Below are positions 41,501 to 50,519 of a DNA stretch of 64,000 bases, in pieces. The position numbers and the translations under genes were made by a program. Position 1 is the first letter of the stretch; each line of letters starts with the position of its first letter. The stretch is from the NCBI GenBank assembly GCA_009869945.1, contig WIXG01000050.1:186001-250000 (forward strand), read 5' to 3'. The notes beneath the pieces were generated by a model. It saw only the letters and a program-made list of their open reading frames with translations. It was not told the origin of the DNA and searched no databases. The DNA comes from Mesaphorura yosii. Taxonomy: Eukaryota; Arthropoda; Collembola; Poduromorpha; Tullbergiidae.

Positions 41501-44500
41501 CGGACGAGCTAAAGCCAAACCACAAAATTGTAACGCTGCTAGAAGGAATGTGTTCTCATGATGGAGTCTCCTGTGATTTGTTGTACCTCTCATTCTACAC
41601 AACGTGTTACAATGTTCCACTCGAGGACACCTCGACTGAATACGACCTCTCCGAGATCCAAGATTTTGCTGAGTCTGATGATGTTCGTGAAACAAACCGA
41701 CTACTCTGTGAATGTAAAGGCATGGAAATTCAATTTTATTTATTTAATTGCTCATGTAGATATTTCCGCTCAAGGACTCCTGTGTTTAATGTTTAGACTC
41801 ATATAAAGCCCATAATGCATACAGAAACAGAAATTGGGCGTCCGTGCCAGAGAATTACTCGTCTATCAAATGCCCGGTTTTGTTTATTTCGGTATCTGGT
41901 TGCAATGGGTCAAGAGATTTGCATTTTTGAGATTCGTCCAAGTCCCCGTTTCGTGCCGTCTTGCAAGATGGAACAAACACTTGCGAAATACGGAATCTTT
42001 TTTTCTATTTCGTAACTTTGTAATGTCCTCTTGGTAGACTAATCACGAAGCAACAAACAGAAAGCAAAGTGGAGTTTTAAACCATCGTTTCTGGTTGGCT
42101 TTGCGAATTGCGAATCATGCGCCTTACACTTTGGTACTTTCGAAAAAATGTCATAATGCTTTTAGCGCATACCGTTGCCAATTTCTGTACTGAGACAGGT
42201 TGTATCAACAAGTGCTCTTGTTGCTCGCTCCTTGTTTTCACTTTTTCATGCCATACGAGCCCAAAGCCCAACTTCCGAATGGTTCACGTTCACGGTTTCT
42301 TGGGAGGAAGCACCTTTGCCTTTACTTTACGAGTGCATGTGGCCATGGCTGTGGCTCATGTGTTATCGCTTCCAGCTAGAAGCATCGAGCATGTTGTACC
42401 AGAATTTCCAAGCGTATATGCTCCACAGAAAGTGGAAAGAAAGCAATAAGCAAAAACTGAAGCTATGCACGTATGAGGCAAACCAGATGAGGCTTTATTG
42501 ATTTTTTCCATGTTTCACCCGAATCTCATTCTGGGCAAACGGGAAATTTTCAGGGTAGTTTGACCAGTTTCTTTTACCTGCGCGGTGTGAGTACGTTCAT
42601 CGTCAACATTTTGCCTGTCGTGATATCAATTTGTGATCTAAGACTTCAGAGCTGCGTGTTTAGTTAATTTAGCTTAGAGTAGCGTTAGAGGACAGATAAG
42701 AGTACCTGCGCCAGCACCAAGCAAGGAATTTAAATTGTATCCGTAATGGTCGTAATTAGTTGCTTGCTTCTTTCTTCACATAATGACTATGACAATACAA
42801 CTGTGACGCGATAATTGAAGTGCTGACAAACTGAGTTAATGATAGTTAATGTCAGGAACATATGCATTGAAATCTGAGTACAAATTCTGTTCAGTCTGAA
42901 TCTGAACCCTATTGTGCCATGTGATATCGTTACGTGGTGCTACTTCGTGGTGCTAAATTTGCCGCTGCAATCTGAACTTAACTAACTTACAAACTTTTGC
43001 GATGAGAAAAGTCATAATTGGCGGTACTGGCAAGGTGTTTTGTGTGACCCGAACTGTCTTCAATGATTTAGTCTTTCTGACCAAACACTTGTCTTTGGAT
43101 TTTGCAGAGCATGAAGAGAATGAAATTTTAGTCAAATTTTTCAAATTTCACAAATGCTACGACCTGGTAAGTAGACAGGTATATTCACTTTGAAACTTTA
43201 ATAATGAATTCTCTTTTATTTGCACACATTTACAGATTCCTACTTCGGCGAAACTTGTTGTCTTTGACACACAACTGTTGGTGAAGAAAGCATTCTTCGC
43301 CCTAGTATACAATGGTAAGTCAACTCAAGTAAAAGCAATATCGAACTTCGTCCTAAATTGCCATTACTTTTAACTCATTGTTTATCCTTCTGAAGGCGTA
43401 CGAGCAGCTCCACTCTGGGATAGTACAGAAAGGAAGATTGTCGGGATGCTTACAATCACTGATTTCATCCGGGTGCTGCATGCAATGTATCACGACTCCG
43501 CGGGGAGTACGGGTAAGTCAACAAACGATTGAGACCAACTTTCCCGTTTACTGTAACTTCGCCCCCTTTGGGCGTTCAATGAATAAACTCACGTCATATT
43601 TATTTGCTATGTTACTTTCGCAGGAAAAATGTCCGAACTCGAAGAGCATCGTGTTGAAACATGGCGGAAGCGCTTTCTGCTAAATAGGCAGCCATTGGTT
43701 TACATTGATCCAGGTACAGGCAGTTGTATTTTTATACTGTGGATATTCATGCTGTTATACATGTTTAGAAATTCTGTTTTAACTTTTGCCAGATTCTTCA
43801 TTGTATGAAGCAATTTGCTCATTGGTTAATAATCGGATACATCGACTGCCAGTGATTGATAAGCACACGGGCAATGTCCTGCACATTTTGACCCACAAAC
43901 GAATTCTTAAATTTCTCTTTTTATATGTAAGTTCGCATGTGATGTTCATGTTGATGCTTCACTGCTGTCGGTCCTAATTCCGTGTGCTGTTTTCCTCACA
44001 TAGATTAACGAGATTCCTAGACCGTCATTCCTAAATAAGCAATTGAAGGAAGTGAAAATCGGCTCTTTCGACAAGGTGGAAACAGGTAAGTTTTATTATA
44101 AAGTTATTCTAAGTTATAAATTATCCTTTAGCTTTCCAGTTTACAATAAGATTAAATGTTGAAAGAAATGAATATTATGAAATTGGTTTTTAGAAATGTA
44201 TGAAATAACGCGTAGAATTGAAATGGCCGGGGCCAGTCTAGATTTAATGGAGGTTACAAAGTCTTTGAGCACAAGAGCAAACAGAACATTTTGTTAAAAG
44301 CAAACATTTTTTGACGACCATCTTTTTGTTTGCCATTTTTCAGCAAGGGAAGATACTCCAATAATAGTCGCGCTGCAAAAGTTTCTGGACAGGAGGGTCT
44401 CCGCTCTTCCGATTGTGGATGAAGAAAATAGACTGCTGTAAGTTGTGTACTCTTTTTCCAACCCACCTGGGAAATCATAATGAACTTCAGACAATCCAGA

Positions 44501-45344
44501 AGGGCATTGAAGGAATGACGTCAATCGAATCAGACTTATACAATTTCATTTGTATTCCAGATCTATCTATGCCAGATTTGATGTGATTAACTTGGCGGCT
44601 GAAAAAACGTATAGTAATCTCGATATTACGCTAAAGCAGGTGAGTCGCCCGCATAATTGAAATACAACTCTGTGTCGAGTAACTATAGGCATAATATGGA
44701 TTGTTTACTAATAACAGGCTAACGAACATCGGAACGAGTGGTTTGAAGGAGTTCACAAGGTTAGTAGACACAAAAGTTTAGTACTCATTAGAGCATAAGC
44801 AACAGCGTGTAGAATGAGCGCGTACGAAAATTCAATTTTCTTTGCGTTTTATTCTGCAGTGCACTTTGGATGAAACGCTATTTGTGGTCATGGACAGAAT
44901 AGTGAAGGCCGAAGTTCATCGCCTGGTGGTTGTGGATGAGCAGGATCGCGTTACAGGAGTGATAAGTCTTTCCGATATACTGCAGGTTAGCAAAAACACA
45001 AGCGATTAATGATGATTGTGAGTTGTGTATTAAATTATGCCAGCAGTATTCATAATACAATTTGTACGCATTTTCAGTATCTTGTCATGCGACCCGAACT
45101 GAAAGAAGTAAACGATGTGAACCTGAGGACAGTCCTGAAGAAGGAAAAGACTGGTGAAGAAGCTGTGTTCGATGGCTCTGACGGAGGCCAAGATAACAAG
45201 AGTGATATTGTGATAGACTCGTCCATTTCGCCGGACTTCAGCAGAGACGGTCAAGATCAGAGCGACTGTAACGAGAATGACAACAGCGACTGTTCAGAGA
45301 GAGAAAATCCTACAATATTCGAGGAAGATGACGAAAAAACATGA
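20104..45344 (+). CDS. SNF4Agamma / PRKAG2-like: 5'-AMP-activated protein kinase subunit gamma, long isoform
   Basis: Regulatory, nucleotide-sensing subunit of the AMPK heterotrimer, which responds to the AMP/ATP ratio. Exons: 20104-20592, 26762-27046, 27195-27356, 30844-30880, 38150-38241, 38324-38369, 43108-43166, 43236-43314, 43396-43512, 43624-43713, 43793-43926, 44004-44085, 44344-44437, 44561-44639, 44718-44759, 44860-44985, 45078-45344. They join in phase to 2280 bases, 759 residues. Residues 1-370 are a disordered, serine-rich N-terminus. The four CBS motifs (two Bateman modules) occupy about 383-671. Nucleotide-site residues are present: TITDFI in CBS1, THKRILKF in CBS2, [12 protein letters not shown] and [12 protein letters not shown] in CBS3, and [11 protein letters not shown] with ISLSDILQ in CBS4. 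[11 protein letters not shown] carries the arginine equivalent to human gamma-2 R302. The region [10 protein letters not shown] through LPHVDPFLD (exons 38150 and 38324) is typical of arthropod and long vertebrate gamma forms. The C-terminal tail is unusually long and acidic (88 residues). The gene has very long 5' introns and a compact 3' half. Confidence 0.93.
20593..26761 (+). other. First large intron of the AMPK gamma gene
   Basis: Six kilobases between GTAAGA at 20593 and a TTATTGCAG acceptor ending at 26761. Only short frames occur. A fragment near 21865-21885 (GAATTCGAATCCC) looks like the B box of a tRNA-derived SINE, but no matching A box or tail could be defined. Nothing else recognised. 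Confidence 0.6.
26762..27356 (+). CDS. AMPK gamma long-isoform N-terminal exons 2 and 3
   Basis: Exons 26762-27046 (95 codons) and 27195-27356 (54 codons), both phase 0 on each side, so either could be skipped without breaking the frame. They contain related motifs: [12 protein letters not shown] followed by [11 protein letters not shown] in the first, and [12 protein letters not shown] in the second. This MD-[VI]-FR-x-RS-x-S repeat is a candidate phosphorylation or 14-3-3-type site; that role is inferred from the basic-serine spacing. The second exon begins with an ATG (27195), which could also serve as an internal start. Confidence 0.8.
27357..30006 (+). other. AMPK gamma intron before the second alternative first exon
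   Basis: About 2.6 kb without recognisable coding sequence. It should include the promoter for the exon at 30007-30171. No TATA box or other element could be assigned with confidence. Confidence 0.5.
30007..30171 (+). CDS. AMPK gamma alternative first coding exon 2
   Basis: A 55-codon exon from ATG 30007 to a GTAAAG donor, phase 0, so it joins correctly to the 37-base exon at 30844. It starts [19 protein letters not shown]; the second in-frame ATG at 30037 could also be used. It ends with [10 protein letters not shown] and contains [11 protein letters not shown], another basic-serine motif. Used as the first exon it predicts a 502-residue protein. No TM segment or signal peptide. Support comes from the clean open frame, the splice signal and the phase match; no transcript was available. 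Confidence 0.7.
30172..36842 (+). other. AMPK gamma introns around the 30844-30880 mini-exon
   Basis: The 37-base exon 30844-30880 ([12 protein letters not shown], phase 0 in and 1 out) lies in this stretch; it links the upstream N-terminal exons to 38150. The remainder, especially 30881-36842, holds only short frames on both strands. The promoter of the 36843 exon is presumably in its right part. No tRNA, repeat array or transposase was recognised. Confidence 0.5.
36843..37683 (+). CDS. AMPK gamma alternative first coding exon 3
   Basis: A single 280-codon exon from ATG 36843 ([20 protein letters not shown]) to 37683, ending in phase 1 at a GTTAGA donor. This matches the phase-1 entry of the exon at 38150, so it bypasses the mini-exon at 30844 and predicts a 715-residue protein. 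Composition is strongly biased: tyrosine/glycine-rich start, proline/serine stretch, histidine- and lysine-rich run ([13 protein letters not shown]), then a long acidic block (about residues 190-225) and [20 protein letters not shown]. It is expected to be disordered. [17 protein letters not shown] near residue 91-107 may be a short amphipathic helix. The donor GTTAGA is slightly weak; without it the frame stops two codons later (TAG), so splicing is needed. Confidence 0.75.
38150..38369 (+). CDS. AMPK gamma shared linker exons
   Basis: Exons 38150-38241 (phase 1 in, 0 out) and 38324-38369 (phase 0 in, 1 out), separated by an 82-bp intron. They encode [20 protein letters not shown] followed by ALLFRD-like AILFRDARG and [14 protein letters not shown], a linker I recognise from arthropod gamma subunits. 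All three alternative N-termini pass through these two exons before the CBS core. Confidence 0.8.
38370..43107 (+). other. Intron before the AMPK gamma CBS core
   Basis: About 4.7 kb between GTAAGT at 38370 and a TTTTGCAG acceptor ending at 43107. It includes one longer open frame at 41434-41796, discussed under findings, whose product is not recognised and whose possible donors create a stop when joined to 43108. A possible short start ORF at 43002 runs without interruption into the CBS exon. Confidence 0.45.
43108..45344 (+). CDS. AMPK gamma constant core: four CBS motifs and C-terminal tail
   Basis: Eleven closely spaced exons common to all isoforms, with introns of roughly 70-260 bp. Order: [20 protein letters not shown] opening CBS1; [35 protein letters not shown] linker; [11 protein letters not shown] and THKRILKFL (CBS2); [12 protein letters not shown] and [20 protein letters not shown] (CBS3); [15 protein letters not shown] and [10 protein letters not shown] (CBS4). 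Aspartates for ribose binding are present in CBS1, CBS3 and CBS4, and arginine replaces it in CBS2, as in animal gamma-1. After [11 protein letters not shown] the last exon adds about 75 acidic, serine-rich residues ending EEDDEKT, longer than vertebrate gamma tails. Confidence 0.95.
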
Positions 45345-46629
45345 CCTAATAAATCCACCTTGAACAATAATATTGAAAATGGAAACCAATTGAATAATCG
45401 CTGTACTAATTCGCAAGACACTGTTGTGTTTGTCTCATTGCCAACTTGTTGTACCAGTTACAGTTACTATTCAACCTCAACCATTGTTTTAATCCAGTAA
45501 GCGAATCGACAGATTTTATAAAATGTACCTAATGCATGTGACACTGATAATTTATCAATTTCCTAAGTCTAATAAATTATCGCATTGTATTTATGTTACT
45601 AATTTTAATCGGCCTCCCTGAAGGAAGGTAGTTTCCAACGCGTGACGGCTTCAACTCAGGAAAAAGTGAGAAAGGATAGCACAAACAAGACATAGATGCG
45701 AGTTTTTAAGCTTACTGCATGCTTGTAAATCTGTAGTCTCTTTTCGGTTGTCTTGCAGGATAAACGAAGCGATAACGAGTCTAAACAGAATCATAGAAAT
45801 CGTAGTCGTGATAGCACACAGAAGTGGTACAAAATTCTCAAATATACGGTGAAATAGGAACGGACTTGTCAAGACTGGTTATTAAATTAATTAGAGTAGC
45901 TGTTTAATTGTCAAATAGTAAAGCGCTTCAAGTAAATAACCGAGAGTAAGCTCTTTGGTCTTCTGAAACTCCCACAACACGTTCGTGCATGCAAAACGAC
46001 GATTTTTGTAATTAGCCAAGCGTTTTGGGCATTTTGTCCATAATTTGTTATGCGATCTTAGGGAGAATGAAAAAAAGTATTAAATTGAAGATGGATAGTT
46101 GAGTTTTTTTATAGGAATTTGAAATTTCACATATTTTATGCAAATGCTGCTATGCGCTATGTGCTATCTGTATTGATTTTGGCTGTAGTCGGCGGGTATT
46201 CGTCATTCGTGTCCTAGACAGACGTTTTATACTTAATAGTGACCAAAGAAATTGACCATAAGTTATAACAGCCAGTAATTGTAATTTATGTCCCGCAACA
46301 AACGGCATAGCCCGCATGGCGTCTTTTTGGTGCGGGTTCGTTTAGTTTGTAGGCTAGTCTAGTTTTAGTTTTAGCATAGATGTCACGCAACGTAACGTAA
46401 CTTTTGATTCAATTATGAATTACTGTTGTGATGTCTTTAAGAAATTATGATATAAGCGTAAGCGAGAGTTAGCCATATATTTCAATTGTATACGACATTA
46501 CGTATTCGCGATATGCAAAGGGAAAATTCTAATTTTGCAAAAAAGCAAATGTGCTATAAAAATCTCAAAAGACAAAATGGAAATAAAACGAGCAAGAAAC
46601 ATTTGAAAGATGACGATGCATTGTTCTGC
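45345..46629 (+). other. 3' flank of AMPK gamma with polyadenylation signal candidates
   Basis: AATAAA occurs at 45348-45353 (probably too close to the stop at 45342-45344), at 45571-45576 (best spacing, about 230 bases after the stop) and at 46582-46587. No other gene is seen. If the last one is used, the transcript would end about 50 bases from the ATE1 transcript end on the other strand. Confidence 0.45.
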
Positions 46630-46635
46630 TTTATT
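46630..46635 (-). terminator. Candidate polyadenylation signal of ATE1
   Basis: AATAAA on the minus strand about 270 bases beyond the ATE1 stop at 46907-46909. Confidence 0.35.
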
Positions 46636-46906
46636 TCGGTACTAATTAATTAAAGTAATGAATTATGGCCACAATGAAAGTGAACAATTTAGAAGTGAGA
46701 TGAATTATTGTACAGGAGAAAGCGGGATAATACTTAAGTTTTAAATATCAAGGTCGTTTCTCATTTTCCAGGTACTTTATCATCACATTTGATTTGAAGT
46801 TGACTCAATTTCATAATATTAACTCATAAATACTTTGAATACTGGATTCATTTCAGGTTTTCAAAGAAATGTTGCCTCTGATTGTGATTCGTCATTCGTC
46901 TAGTGG

Positions 46907-48745
46907 TTACGACCTATAAAGAAGCATTTCACTTGCGACTTCCTCGCCCACAAGGTCACAGTATTGCTGGACCTGTTCTCTGTCGGTCGACCCTCTCTTC
47001 AATTCATAAATCGGGTACGGAAGAACACATTGGCGAAAAAATATTTGAACCTGGAATAAACAGAGGTACGCTTAAATGAATTTAGCAAAGAGCAAATGCA
47101 ATGCAGCTAGCAAAGGGTGAATCGAAGTTTAACCTTTTGTATGTTCTGACTTCGTGGCTCCTCGTTTCTGCCACCTGACGAAGGCAGCTGCGACGTGTCC
47201 AGCCTTTGATACTTTTGCTGGTCCAAACGGTGTCTGATGTCATCGTTTAATCTCACCCAAGTGAATCTTTCTGGGCAAAGCAGGAAACTCGGAGAGTACG
47301 CACCTTTGTATCTCATTTTTGCGCAAGAATGGATGTAGTATCCCATGTAGTAAAATTTGATTCCAGGCTGGGTTTTGTGCAGTTGCCGAGTGAAGGCGAT
47401 TTCGCGGAGTGCCGCATACGTGCCCAGAGAAAGAAAAGAGTAGGCCGGATCATAAAAGAAGTAGACGGAGGATACGACGTGCTGTAGGATGTCAATCACG
47501 CCAACAGCAATCAGTTCGGAGCCGAGCCAATACTGTTGATGATAACTTCCTTCAAGATTTCCGTAGTGATCAACTCGCTGACGTGGAGTCGGGTCAGCCT
47601 CTGTATCATTATCCTCTTCCTGGTCTTCAGATGCTTTCTGGAACATGAAATACAAGCATTTAGTTTAAGCTCTAACGATTCTAGTAATGTGCTTTGCTAG
47701 AAAACAAGAACTCACAATTAATGGAGTATCACAAAGAAATCGACGAAATTGTTTCTCGGTACATTCGTCTTCAGTGTCATTGTGGATTGCCATTTGATAT
47801 TTTTGATAAACTGAATGTTCCAACTTAAATACTGATTTGAATTCGGACGATTTTGTGTATACCAACTTGAGGGTCAATTTCAACTTCGGGTCTTCCTTAG
47901 TATCGTCATTAAGAAAATCTTCCAGCGATTTGCCTTGACTAGTCGACTTGGGCTTGATCAGTGGTTCGTCATCTTTGAGTTTACCTTGACCAATTAACTT
48001 GGCTCGTTTTCTTTCTATGCGTATTTGTTTCGCTTTCTTCTGTGATGAATTCTTTTGAGGTGATGTTAGGTTGAAGTTAGGTGTTGGTGGTATAGTAGTT
48101 GTGCTGGAAGCAGCAACGGACGAATTCTTATTTTCAATGGGCACGTATGCGTAAGCTTTATGAGGTAATTTTGGTAGCGAATGTTCCGCCAGCTCAGCAG
48201 TTCGCTTTGCTTGTGGTCTTAAATCCTCAGTCTTTTTCATGTCAATGTCCTTTGCTTCTTTATAATTAACTCTCTCCATCACGCCATCTCCCTCATCACC
48301 ATTCATTTGGTCATCGCTGCGTCCATCTTCTTTGTCGTGTCCTTGCATTTTAGGATTCATTCCGGTTCGCAAGAACCGATTGACTTTTCTAAGGACCCTC
48401 TTCTGTGACTTACTTAGCTCAAACTCCAGCGTATGTAAATTTATGGTGTACGATGGACAGCACGTGATGTTATTTGTTGGCTTGTACAAGTACTTTCCTG
48501 AACGACGGAACCCACGGTTAAGTAAGCCTTCGTAATCTGATGATGTCAGAGCGTGTGCCCACATGCCTAATAAGTCACAACGAAACATGGCAATGACATT
48601 AAGAGCAATAATGCTTAGATAAGACTACGTTAAGGACTTAAGGATGCCTTAATTTACCGTGTGAATAATTGGAAGTCGTCCCTTTACAATACCCACATCT
48701 GTAGCCTTCATGTTCAGCGAAGTACTCAACAATGCTGGTGTCCAT
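46907..48745 (-). CDS. ATE1: Arginyl-tRNA--protein transferase 1 (ATE1)
   Basis: Transfers arginine from Arg-tRNA to N-terminal Asp, Glu or oxidised Cys of proteins, making them substrates of the N-degron ubiquitin pathway; cytosolic and nuclear. Exons: 48658-48745, 47716-48566, 47134-47637, 46907-47050, joining in phase to 1587 bases (528 residues; human about 518). The start MDTSIVEYFAEHEGYRCGYC fits the family N-terminus. The cysteines linked to metal or iron-sulfur binding are present: CGYC near residue 18-21 and TCC near residue 66-68. GMWAHALTSSDYEGLLNRGF and RRSGKYLYKP follow. Residues about 85-230 are a lysine-rich variable linker. The C-terminal GNAT-like domain contains SYHQQYWLGSELIAVGVIDI, SSVYFFYDPAYSFLSLGTY, ALREIAFTRQL, YYMGYYIHSCAKMRYKGAY and LLCPERFTWV. 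Introns are short (about 80-90 bp). One form only is seen; the mutually exclusive exon pair known in mammals was not found. Confidence 0.96.
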
Positions 48746-50519
48746 GCTTGTTTTAGAGGTGATGTTGGTTAGATCCCTGAAGTAAATCGGCCTTCTACAC
48801 GTGCGTATTAATTAAAATGCAGCATAAAACGGATCAGCATGCATATAATTCACAAAACTCGCACTTACGTAAGCCAGTTTTCAGTACTTGTCTTTGGCAA
48901 CGGGCTGCCGTCGGTTTCAGTCACTGCTATCGGTTATTGATCAAGTGCACTGGCCAGAGTAGAGTAATTAAATTAACTAAACTCCAAATTCCCAAGTTTC
49001 ACTACTGATAAAGTACTTGAGCTAAACGACACGAAACAAACTGATTGAACCGTACTTTGCGTTTGTCAAGATTCTTGAGCGAATTGAATCCTTCGAGCTA
49101 TCGCGTCAGAGAGACGTTTATGGTTATGACACGAGCGTCAAGCGCATGGCGAGACGTAGCCTATCTTTGTTCACGGATTTAATGTACTAGCACTGACGAA
49201 TGTGAATAACGTAAAGACTAAGGACAGTTAGCAATCAGTAATCAATCGGTGTCATATTAATAAAATACCAATTCGTCCATGTCCAACTCTTGCAGGTTCA
49301 AGAAATAAACGGTAATTAATGCGTTTTCACGAATTAAGTTTCGAATTTTATTAATAAAACACAGGCCCGATGTCATACAATAAAATGATTGACTTCAGCA
49401 TTACACTTAACTAAATCTAATTTGTCAGAATTAAATTTTAGTGCTGGTGTTCCAACTCAACTATGTATACCAATAACCTGAAGGGTTTGGTACCCGGCCG
49501 CCGGTCCTTTATATCAGCAATATTAACAGTGACACAACGCAATATCATAAATATCATTCATTCTAGTTCTAATTAGTGGTACTAAATTATTCTTTTTGGC
49601 TTATTCCAAGTCAAACATTTTTCCGATCCGATACCCAAAGGAACTACCTTCTCTTGAAATTGAATTACGATCTAGACTCACATAATTAGCATGTCTAACT
49701 GGCAACAATTAGCACTTGCACTCCGCACGGCTCCGCTCGCATGAATTTTCTAACACATTAAAGTTAGCCACCTCATTCGATTTTATTTTCTCCAGGTACA
49801 AGTTCCAGCAACAGCAACGGCACTACTGACATTAATGGCACTAACAATGAAGAAGTTAACTAATAACACGAATTATGATTGAAAGGTGCAAGTAGAACAC
49901 ATCGACATGATTACAATTATGCGTGTCGTTTTTTTAATTTTTTTTTACAAAATTGACAAAAGCATACATAATCTAACTACAACATTGCTGGAGTATTAGG
50001 AGACTTGACTGGAAGAACGAGGTGTGTCGGTGGGTGAAGGTGCATGAACAATTAACAAGTTTTAACTTAACTAAGCGCGTGCGCGTCCAGTTTTCGGAAA
50101 CTTCAGATTACAAGAGGCCTTAAATCTATAAGATCTAATTCTCCACGCTGAAGCATTTCTTTTATCTTCAATGATTTATGACTTGTAGCCTGTTTTCTGC
50201 ATAATTAAGTGAGGAAATGAGGTAAAGGGAATATAGTGCTTTGACATCGAAGGATCAACATGATGGAACAGTCTTCCAATTCTTTTAGAACGAAGTAACC
50301 TTCCTGAACTTGGATGGAATTATAAAATCAATTGCAAATTACTTTCAAACAAAACCCATAATCACCAAGCACTTAAATTGGCATCAGAGCATTACAGCAG
50401 TAAGTTCCGAGTTCTTTCGCAAATACTGAAGAGGACGATATTCGATATTTGATAGAGAACGCGCAAGGCGTAAATGATCTTCGCTTGATTGCCGTCACAT
50501 TTTCATCTTGTCTTTTCTT
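48746..50519. other. Region upstream of ATE1
   Basis: Holds the ATE1 promoter and leader and the 3' flank of the membrane-protein gene. No clear gene. A short block at 49796-49863 has the form of a terminal coding exon on the plus strand and is listed separately. Confidence 0.5.
49796..49863 (+). CDS. Possible orphan terminal exon
   Basis: Preceded by a strong acceptor (TTTTATTTTCTCCAG ending at 49795). It enters in phase 1 and encodes about 22 residues rich in Ser, Asn, Thr and Gly (SSNSNGTTDINGTNNEEVN) before TAA at 49861-49863. No plus-strand gene with a matching donor was identified; the AMPK CBS4 exon ends in phase 0 and so does not fit. Likely chance or a simple AAC/GGC-rich stretch. 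Confidence 0.12.
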
